From assembly GCA_002479255.1 (NCBI GenBank), contig DLMJ01000036.1, forward strand, positions 74,126-112,276: a stretch of 38,151 bases of DNA, given 5' to 3'. Made by a program: the position numbers and the translations under genes. The notes beneath the pieces were generated by a model. That model ran no database searches and was not told the origin of the DNA. It saw nothing but the letters and a program-made list of their open reading frames with translations. The DNA is from Candidatus Binatus soli (GTDB taxonomy: Bacteria; Desulfobacterota; Binatia; Binatales; Binataceae). Numbering within the stretch: the stretch's first letter is position 1; each line of letters starts with the position of its first letter. This document shows, piece by piece, positions 32,569 to 38,151 of the stretch.

Positions 32569-34134
32569 ATGAAAATTTCCCGTATCATCGCAATTGGTCT
32601 CGCGGTCGTATTCATTCTGGCGATCGCGCGGCTGGCGCGGCTGGAAAATCGCGGTCCGTCGCACGTATCCATCATGTTGCCAGGGCAGGAGCCGGCGACG
32701 ATGTACATGCCCGGACCGGCGCGTCAGTTCTACATGCAACTCCCCAAACCGGCGGCCGAGCGACCACCGGCGGTCGTGCTGATTCACGGCTTCATGGCGG
32801 ATCGCAAGCTGATGAGCGTGCTTGCGCGACGGCTCGCGGAGAACGGGTACGCGGTGCTGGCGATCGACGTTAACGGACACGGCGAGAATTCCAATCCTTT
32901 CGCTGGCGGCGTAGGCGACGTCGGCAGCCTGCGTGAGGACGTGAAGCAGGCGGTCGATTATCTTCGCAGCAGCCCGTTTGTCGATGGGTCGCGAATCGTC
33001 GTGATGGGGCATTCGATGGGCGCGGGCGCGGCGCTCGACTACGCCACGCACGATCCCAATCTCAAAGGCGCGGTGATGATCTCGGGCGGCTGGCAGCTCG
33101 GTCCGGAACGTCCGAAGAATGCGCTGTTCATTTTTGCCGAGCGCGATCCGGACATGATCCAGGACACGTCCCCTGCGCTGGCGTCGTATCTGGCGGGCGC
33201 GGCGCAAATCGAGCTGGGCAAGACCTACGGCGATTTCGCCCAGGGCAGCGCGGTCGAAGCGGTTCGAATGCCGGGGCTCGATCACATAACCATCGTCTAT
33301 TCCGCGGCGGCCGCGACGACGATCGTGAAATGGCTCGATAGCACGTTTGGAACCACCAGAACCGGAGTGATCGAGGTTGCGGATGCGCGGATGGGGGCAG
33401 CGGGATTCGCGCTGTTGGTCTTTGTGATTCTGCTGGTGCCGATGGGCAGAGTCTGCGGCTCGATGGTGGCGAATTGGGCGGGCGAGCGGCCCGGACCGAG
33501 CGGATTGATCGGACTGCTGATCCTGGGCGGCGCGCTGATTGCAGCGATGCCGCTGGCGGAGTCAGACCCGGCGGCGTTTGTGCCGGTGGTGGTCGGCGAT
33601 ATCCAGATCTCATGGTTCGCGGTCGCAGGGTTGATCATGGTGGGCGTGCTCGCGCTGTCGCATACGCTGGATTGGTACCGCATCCGCGAGGGCGCCGGCG
33701 CCGCAATATTCGTCGCGGCGGGGGGGTTCGCTGTGGCTTACGTGTGCCAGGTGGCGATGACGGTGGCGTTCCATCACCTGTCGCTGTCGCCCGAACGGCT
33801 GATGGTCATGGCGATGGCGTGCGTGCTCCAGTTTCCGTTCTGGATGGGCTTCGAGTTGCTGGTGCGGCGCGGAGGAGCGGCGATTTCGACGGTTTGGGCC
33901 GCGCTCGGTCGCATCCTGATCGTGGTTTTGATGGTGGTGGGCGTGAGCCTGGGAATACTGCCGTTCTTCCTGATGCTGATCCTGCCGATCATCGCGCTGA
34001 ATTTCGTGATGATCGAAGTATTCTCGGCGGCGGCCTACAGCGCGTCGCGCAATCTGACGCTGATCGCGATTTTCGAAACGCTATGGTTTGGGTGGCTGAT
34101 CGCGGCGTCGAGCCCGATAACTTTCATGTTCTAG
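32569..34134 (+). CDS. Alpha/beta hydrolase fused to a multi-pass membrane domain
   Basis: Residues 1-25 are a membrane anchor. Residues 65-255 are a dienelactone-hydrolase/BAAT-like alpha/beta hydrolase with VVLIHGFMADRK, the nucleophile Ser149 in GHSMGAG, Asp193 in FIFAERDPD and His239 in MPGLDHITIV. Residues about 265-521 contain seven or so hydrophobic helices with no recognised domain. The catalytic part would face the periplasm, with the helical domain forming an intramembrane base. The fusion is unusual; lipid or acyl-chain hydrolysis at the membrane is inference. The ATG at 32569 has GAGAGGAG about 13 bases upstream. It is monocistronic, and the GTTGAC box cluster begins about 50 bp after the stop. 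Confidence 0.78.
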   Translation: MKISRIIAIGLAVVFILAIARLARLENRGPSHVSIMLPGQEPATMYMPGPARQFYMQLPKPAAERPPAVVLIHGFMADRKLMSVLARRLAENGYAVLAIDVNGHGENSNPFAGGVGDVGSLREDVKQAVDYLRSSPFVDGSRIVVMGHSMGAGAALDYATHDPNLKGAVMISGGWQLGPERPKNALFIFAERDPDMIQDTSPALASYLAGAAQIELGKTYGDFAQGSAVEAVRMPGLDHITIVYSAAAATTIVKWLDSTFGTTRTGVIEVADARMGAAGFALLVFVILLVPMGRVCGSMVANWAGERPGPSGLIGLLILGGALIAAMPLAESDPAAFVPVVVGDIQISWFAVAGLIMVGVLALSHTLDWYRIREGAGAAIFVAAGGFAVAYVCQVAMTVAFHHLSLSPERLMVMAMACVLQFPFWMGFELLVRRGGAAISTVWAALGRILIVVLMVVGVSLGILPFFLMLILPIIALNFVMIEVFSAAAYSASRNLTLIAIFETLWFGWLIAASSPITFMF

Positions 34135-34182
34135 TTTTCGAGTAAATGGTGGATGACCGAGTCCGATGCGTACTGCTCTCCT

Positions 34183-34266
34183 GTCAACCTGTCAACCGGT
34201 TGACACCCATACGGCCGTTGACACTATGAGGCGGTTGACAAGCGGCGGTTGACGCCGGTGGTTGAT
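34183..34266. repeat. Cluster of seven GTTGAC/GTCAAC boxes
   Basis: GTCAAC occurs at 34183 and 34191, GTTGAC at 34199, 34217, 34234 and 34248, and GTTGAT at 34261. Start-to-start spacings are 8, 8, 18, 17, 14 and 13 bp. TGTCAACCGGTTGACA (34190-34205) is a perfect 16-bp palindrome. Most boxes share the longer core cGGTTGACa. The region carries no gene and lies between the converging hydrolase fusion and the truncated helicase-like fragment. It resembles iterons or a multi-site operator. Confidence 0.8.
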
Positions 34267-34343
34267 GCGCGCGGCTCGCTTCTCGAAACGCTGTTATTTT
34301 GCGGACGAATGAGCCATCGTTGTCACTTCCAGTCTCTCTGAAA

Positions 34344-34625
34344 TCATCGCTCACGGAGTTGGTTCGCGACCGATTGCCATTCCTGCGGCGGATAGGGGCG
34401 GAAGGCACCCGGCATCGCGCCCCATCCCGCGTAGCGGACGAGGATGGATTTTTCCGCTTCGGTTGCGTCGCGATTTTCTGTTTCGATCAGTTTGAGTGTG
34501 CGGATGGCGTCGATGTTGGTGAGGGCTTTTCCCCGGAGGCTGCCTTCGCCGATGTGGTGGGCTGAGATTATCCGGAAGTCGCGGGCGGGGGTTTCTTCTT
34601 TCTCGGTTTCGAGGCCGCGAACCAT
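34344..34625 (-). pseudogene. Fragment of a mobile-element helicase/N6-methylase (DarB/SNF2-like)
   Basis: The 94 codons read ...FRIISAHHIGEGSLRGKALTN then IDAIRTLKLIETENRDATEAEKSILVRYAGWGAMPGAF. The pattern FRI-(I)GEG-G-KA-NI-AIR-LK-E-R-AT-E-ILVRY-GWG-PGAF is the conserved entry segment of very large helicase-methylase proteins carried by phages, plasmids and conjugative elements (often over 1500 residues). A stop follows soon after, and no further homology is seen downstream, so this is a remnant truncated at least at its 3' side. It abuts the beta-barrel gene and the GTTGAC box cluster. The ATG at 34625 is the likely surviving start; whether it is expressed is unknown. Confidence 0.7.
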
Positions 34626-34654
34626 GGGCCCGGCCCCAGGGGGAGGAAACCGAT

Positions 34655-35524
34655 TTACCAACCCTCGAGGATCTTTCTGTTAACCAGATCGGGGATGACA
34701 GGAGTGACCGAGAACTGGAGGTTCCATTTCTGGCCGAAGACGTCAGGACGAACCGGCATGTACTGAGGTTGAACCGCAAGTTTCACGGGGAGCGGACCGA
34801 TTTTGATTACCTTGCTGACACTCAGGCCGATCGGGAACGTTACCTTGTTCGCGTTGTTCGTGTACCAATTGACCAGCATGTTCGGCGACGTGCCTATGCC
34901 CCAACCACCGCCCGGCAGATAGACGAAGAAGTATTGAAGGTTCATTTGGCTTATAGTCTGCGAGCCATTGCCGCCGACCGAAAACCACTGTTGCGGAAAT
35001 ACTCCCGCCAGCCACTTATCACCGAGGTAGCCGAATACGCCAGCCGGTCCCAGCTGCCACTTGTTCTGTCCCAGCCTCGAATTGCTCGCGGTAGGCAAGA
35101 TAAAACTGGGACCTGCGCCCAGCAGCCAAGGGCCGGCAAGCTTCGGACTCGGCGAAAGCACCGACCCGACTATTGTGTCGCCAAAACCGGTGACGCGATG
35201 GAGATGGAGGCTCTCGTTCACATAGGGCGTGGAGTTGAACACCTGAAATACGGGCCGGGTGATCAGGTTCCAGTCATCGGTCAACGCCAGAGGCAGCACC
35301 GGCTGAAACTGCATATTTACAACGTTTCGATCCGGCTTATTCAGCCAGTAAGTGTTCTGCTGGAGTTGCAGCGCCCAGATGCTCGAAATCGGGTTAGACA
35401 GTTCTTTGTTGACCTCGTCGAGCGATTGGCTATCGGCAGCGTCCGCCGCCGCGGGAGATACAATCGTCAACGCGAGGGCGATACAAAAAAGTAACTGCAC
35501 ATATCTAAGCTTCATTCTGGCCAT
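34655..35524 (-). CDS. Outer-membrane beta-barrel protein, 'neuromedin U'-annotated family
   Basis: The product has about 289 residues when started at Met 35524 (MARMKLRYVQ). It has a signal peptide ending near SPAAADAA, then alternating amphipathic strands rich in Trp, Tyr, Asn and Gly. Conserved-looking pieces are SNPISSIWALQLQQNTYW, GFGDTIVGSVLSP, WLLGAGPSFILPTAS and QYFFVYLPGGGWGIGTSP. The last residue is Trp, in keeping with an aromatic barrel C-terminus. Such proteins are often labelled neuromedin U or transporter; the cargo is unknown. It lies about 120 bp after the second barrel gene on the same strand. A longer frame to 35587 is open but lacks a signal-like start. Confidence 0.75.
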   Translation of the reverse strand: MARMKLRYVQLLFCIALALTIVSPAAADAADSQSLDEVNKELSNPISSIWALQLQQNTYWLNKPDRNVVNMQFQPVLPLALTDDWNLITRPVFQVFNSTPYVNESLHLHRVTGFGDTIVGSVLSPSPKLAGPWLLGAGPSFILPTASNSRLGQNKWQLGPAGVFGYLGDKWLAGVFPQQWFSVGGNGSQTISQMNLQYFFVYLPGGGWGIGTSPNMLVNWYTNNANKVTFPIGLSVSKVIKIGPLPVKLAVQPQYMPVRPDVFGQKWNLQFSVTPVIPDLVNRKILEGW

Positions 35525-35626
35525 CCTTTTGCCGCTCGAGTATTTGCACACGATTGCCATCATTCGATTTGCTTGCTGGAGCATCATCGGGTTGTCTTGG
35601 GTTGCTTTCTTTTCAACATCCTATCG

Positions 35627-35646
35627 AGGGCGGGATTCATCGCCCT
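35627..35646 (-). other. Weak hairpin at the end of the MetA-like barrel gene
   Basis: AGGGCG (35627-35632) and CGCCCT (35641-35646) form a 6-bp stem with an 8-nt loop overlapping the stop codon. There is no U-run after it, so it is at most a weak or rho-assisted end. Confidence 0.25.
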
Positions 35647-36688
35647 AACCAAAAGCAAGGGCGACGCTGAACATCAATTGCCGGCCCGACGGGGTGGCAT
35701 GCGCGTCGAACTCTTCATAGTAGCGCAGCGAGAAGAGCCCGTACTTCGTCAGTAGATTGATTGAAGGGCCCGCCGAATAGACCTGTGCGCGCGTATCCTC
35801 CAGCGTCTTGATAACTGCGGCAGCGGTTTGGTTTTGGCTAGCGATATTTATCTGGTTGTTCGTTGTCTGCCACTGGGCGTAGCCTACCGCGCCCAAGATA
35901 AGCTGCTGGAAAATGCTGTTGTTCAAGTTGAGGGTCTTTCCCGCACCCCACTCGAACGGTACGACATCGCCGAGCGTATATTTTGCGCCCAATTGCGAAG
36001 CGTACAGCAGGTAGTGAGTATAAATGGAGAGCGACCAGGTTCGAGCGGCGTCGGCGTAGGCGATACCTCCAAGGCCAAAGGCGCCCGTCCAGTGGCCATA
36101 GCCAATGTTGAGCGCCGCTTTCGAGTTGTACGGTCCTGAAGGCGCGAAGAACCCCGAGGAGACGATGGCGTCCAGCTGGCGAAAGTGCCAGCCGAAATCT
36201 ACCGGCTCCACGTAAATATCACCGATACTGCCCTTGGTTACCCCGGCGGAAGCTTGTAGCGACGGCGAGCTCCCGTGCAGACTCAGGACGGGTTCCAGGC
36301 TCGCAGCACCACTGGCATCAGCGATGGCAAACGGCACATCGACAAACAATCCATAGTTCGCGCCCAGGACCTTATAGGGCGAGGTCCAGCCAATAATGTT
36401 CTGGTCAACGAATTCGTCGAGACTGCCGCTGACATTAAGCTTGAGAGGCCCGTTACCCCCGGTCCCGAGCGGTGGTGCTGGTGACGCGAGTGATACGAAA
36501 TTACTGCCTGAGGCGTGATAGTACGACCAGACGTTTGAATAGAAAATCCCTTCCGGCGCCTGCTGAGCACTCAACAAGCCGTCGGTTCCCATAAGCCAGT
36601 CGCCGTGCTGGGCGTGCGCCGGCTTCGCGAAAAGAATCAAAAACGCCAGGCAGCCTAAAGCTACGAGCACCGGTCTGAATCGCATCAT
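35645..36688 (-). CDS. Outer-membrane beta-barrel protein, phenol-degradation MetA-like family
   Basis: Started at MMRFRPVLVALG (36688), the 347-residue product has a signal peptide cleaved after AKPAHA. QHGDWLMGTDGLLSAQQAPEG follows, the usual N-terminus of the Phenol_MetA_deg (SphA/TodX-unrelated) barrel family. Barrel strands follow, with GSIGDIYVEPVDFGWHF and FGLGGIAYADAART, and the C-terminus ends LMFSVALAFG with an aromatic residue near the end. These proteins are thought to aid uptake of hydrophobic compounds. An upstream open stretch to 36775 has no signal character. It pairs with the second barrel gene to the left. Confidence 0.8.
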   Translation of the reverse strand: MMRFRPVLVALGCLAFLILFAKPAHAQHGDWLMGTDGLLSAQQAPEGIFYSNVWSYYHASGSNFVSLASPAPPLGTGGNGPLKLNVSGSLDEFVDQNIIGWTSPYKVLGANYGLFVDVPFAIADASGAASLEPVLSLHGSSPSLQASAGVTKGSIGDIYVEPVDFGWHFRQLDAIVSSGFFAPSGPYNSKAALNIGYGHWTGAFGLGGIAYADAARTWSLSIYTHYLLYASQLGAKYTLGDVVPFEWGAGKTLNLNNSIFQQLILGAVGYAQWQTTNNQINIASQNQTAAAVIKTLEDTRAQVYSAGPSINLLTKYGLFSLRYYEEFDAHATPSGRQLMFSVALAFG

Positions 36689-36995
36689 TTTTTCTGCCGC
36701 AGGAATATTCACGATCCCCCAGATTCGGGTTGACGTGGCGAAGATACTCTTCTCATGTATGTCCGACAATAACACTGAGGCTGTTTCTCAAATAGTTCCC
36801 TTGATAACCAAAATGTCAGAGAAGGCAATCAGAGAGTTGTCGGGGCGGACGTGCTGGCGCATTCTTTTAGCGATTCGCGTCTGGCCTGGATCCAGAAAGG
36901 GAATTCTTCATGCTAGACGCCGAATCGTATCGTAAGGGCATCTTCAAAATCACCGCAGGTTGACTGAACCAAGCAACCGCAGAAAGGACGAACCA
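36689..36995. other. Divergent intergenic region between barrel and amide hydrolase genes
   Basis: The 307-bp gap is lower in GC than its surroundings. TTGACG at 36730-36735 (in a 12-bp stretch shared with the nuoB promoter) has no good -10 box at 16-18 bp. A purine-rich AGAAAGGA ribosome-binding site precedes the amide hydrolase ATG at 36996. I see no gene or clear hairpin. Confidence 0.35.
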
Positions 36996-38135
36996 ATGAA
37001 AATTACCGGCATCGGCGTCAAAGCATCCGCGCCCCGCAAGTTCCCCAGCGCTTCCGGAGCGATATTTCTCGCGATCCTCGCGTGTTCGCTCTTTTTCGCG
37101 AAGCCGGCGCCAGCCTGCACCAGCATCAGACTCAGAGCCAGCGACGGGAGCGTCGTGTACGCGCGCACGATGGAGTTCGCTATCGTTATGGATTCCGCCG
37201 TGATGATGGTGCCGCGCGGCTATGCGCGAACCGGTACCACACCGGAGGGCGAGAATGGGCTGAAGTGGACCTCCAAGTATGCATCGGTCGGCGTCAACAA
37301 CGGTGGCGACATGCCGTTTTTGGTCGATGGCGTTAATGAGAAGGGATTGGCTATTGGCCTGCTCTATTTTCCCGGGACCGTCGGCTACATGAAGTACCAC
37401 GCTGCCGAGGCCTCCAAGACCGTCGCACCCTGGGAGGTCGGTTCCTGGATTTTGGAAAATTTCGCGACGGTCGAAGAAGTCAAACAGGGCATGGGAAGCA
37501 TCACAGTCCCGGCGGTCGTGGTCAAGCAGATGGACTTTGTGCCGCCGCTTCACTACGTGGTGAATGACGCCTCGGGCAAGAGCATCGCGATAGAATATGT
37601 GGAAGGAAAACTTCATGTCCACGACGACCCGCTGGGGGTGATGACCAACTCGCCATCCTTCGATTGGCAAATGACCAATCTGCGCAATTACGTAAACTTC
37701 TCAATAGTGAATGTTCCGCCGGTGAAAGTCGGCGGCATCACGCTGACCGGCTTCGGCCAAGGCACCGGGATGCTGGGGATGCCGGGCGACTTCACCCCGC
37801 CGTCGCGGTTTGTCCGAGCCGTGGCTTTCAGCGCGTCGGCGCTGCCGGCCAAGACCGGCGAAGAGGCGGTGCTCGAGGGGTTTCATATTATGAACAACTT
37901 CGACATTCCCAACGGCGTGTCCCGCCAGGGAAAGAAGGACGAGCACGGCAACATCGTCGCCGACTATACGGTTTGGACCAGCGCCGCCGATTTGAAGGCG
38001 AAGCGATACTACTTCCGGACTTACGAGAACAGCCAGATTCGTTCGGTGGACCTGATGAAAATGCCGCTCGATGCCAAGACCATCACGACCTTTTCCATGA
38101 CAGCCCCGGAGGTCATCAAATCACTGAACCCCTAG
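36996..38135 (+). CDS. Secreted linear amide C-N hydrolase (choloylglycine/penicillin V acylase family)
   Basis: The 379-residue product has a long signal peptide (hydrophobic 21-36) ending KPAPA before Cys41. In this Ntn family the catalytic nucleophile is an N-terminal Cys exposed by processing; here signal-peptide cleavage itself would expose it. CTSIRLRASDGSVVYARTMEF supplies Cys41, Arg57 and the adjacent acid residue. GVMTNSPSFDWQMTNLRNY carries the Asn typical of the oxyanion site, and PSRFVRAVAF the late Arg. It probably acts in the periplasm on N-acyl amides such as acyl-homoserine lactones, penicillin V or bile-salt-like amides; the actual substrate is unknown. It is divergent from the barrel genes, and only 16 bp of the window follow the stop. 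Confidence 0.87.
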   Translation: MKITGIGVKASAPRKFPSASGAIFLAILACSLFFAKPAPACTSIRLRASDGSVVYARTMEFAIVMDSAVMMVPRGYARTGTTPEGENGLKWTSKYASVGVNNGGDMPFLVDGVNEKGLAIGLLYFPGTVGYMKYHAAEASKTVAPWEVGSWILENFATVEEVKQGMGSITVPAVVVKQMDFVPPLHYVVNDASGKSIAIEYVEGKLHVHDDPLGVMTNSPSFDWQMTNLRNYVNFSIVNVPPVKVGGITLTGFGQGTGMLGMPGDFTPPSRFVRAVAFSASALPAKTGEEAVLEGFHIMNNFDIPNGVSRQGKKDEHGNIVADYTVWTSAADLKAKRYYFRTYENSQIRSVDLMKMPLDAKTITTFSMTAPEVIKSLNP

Positions 38136-38151
38136 GGAACCTCTGCATAAG

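Noticed and set aside
32173..33285. Minus-strand open frame of about 370 codons ending in a basic tail
   Set aside because: Most of it is antisense to the hydrolase domain. Only the last 80 codons lie in the intergenic gap, and they have no supported start.
34183..34266. The GTTGAC cluster as a CRISPR array
   Set aside because: The repeats are only 6-9 bp, irregularly spaced and in both orientations, with no spacer structure.
36996..37130. Amide hydrolase as a lipoprotein anchored at Cys41
   Set aside because: The residues before Cys (A-P-A) do not form a lipobox, and the family needs a free N-terminal Cys as nucleophile.

Overview
The window is high-GC, densely packed bacterial DNA from a Gram-negative (diderm) organism. 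Diderm markers are an MCE/Mla-type lipid transport set with a PqiC-like lipoprotein, two predicted outer-membrane beta-barrels with signal peptides, and a MacA-type periplasmic adaptor. A complete-looking core of coenzyme F420 biosynthesis genes (cofG, cofH, cofD, cofE) sits beside them. F420 combined with an outer membrane is uncommon. An uncultured soil lineage such as Binatota (Desulfobacterota B) or Tectomicrobia would fit, but this is inference from gene content only.

Layout. 1-1063: a HARE-HTH/GIY-YIG nuclease fusion, with a translationally coupled open frame running off the left edge. 1175-3867: a lipase-like hydrolase and a YfhO-like membrane protein, each bounded by a copy of the 3' end of the next gene, an FAD monooxygenase (3924-5132). 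5198-10347: a long polyprenyl diphosphate synthase and the F420 genes, transcribed leftward as cofG-cofH-cofD-cofE-polyprenyl synthase-FAD oxidoreductase from a clear promoter just upstream of cofG. 10448-14129: MlaE/MlaF/MlaD/lipoprotein operon. 14281-15282: zinc alcohol dehydrogenase, divergent from mla across a palindrome. 15415-18865: nuoB-nuoF-nuoG, a partial complex I set with a short NuoG. 18922-22838: a hybrid histidine kinase with three PAS and two receiver domains, followed by a separate Hpt protein (a phosphorelay). 23083-25597: a GT-C-like membrane protein and a PAP2 phosphatase. 25856-26998: a glycine-oxidase-like (ThiO) flavoprotein. 27092-32142: a four-gene MacAB/LolCDE-like ABC exporter plus a small esterase. 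32569-34134: a hydrolase fused to a multi-pass membrane domain. 34135-34625: a decayed patch with a cluster of GTTGAC boxes and a fragment of a mobile-element helicase/methylase. 34655-38135: two beta-barrels and a secreted Ntn-type amide hydrolase.

The least ordinary signals are structural. (i) Three direct-repeat copies of an FAD-gene 3' end bound single-gene segments, like insertions at a gene end. (ii) Tandem GTGAAAA(A) repeats supply the GTG start codons of two unrelated genes. (iii) A GTTGAC box cluster containing a 16-bp palindrome lies beside a mobile-element remnant. (iv) A 10-bp hairpin ends immediately before the ribosome-binding site of the hybrid kinase. No rRNA, tRNA, CRISPR array, intact insertion sequence or integrase gene was seen.
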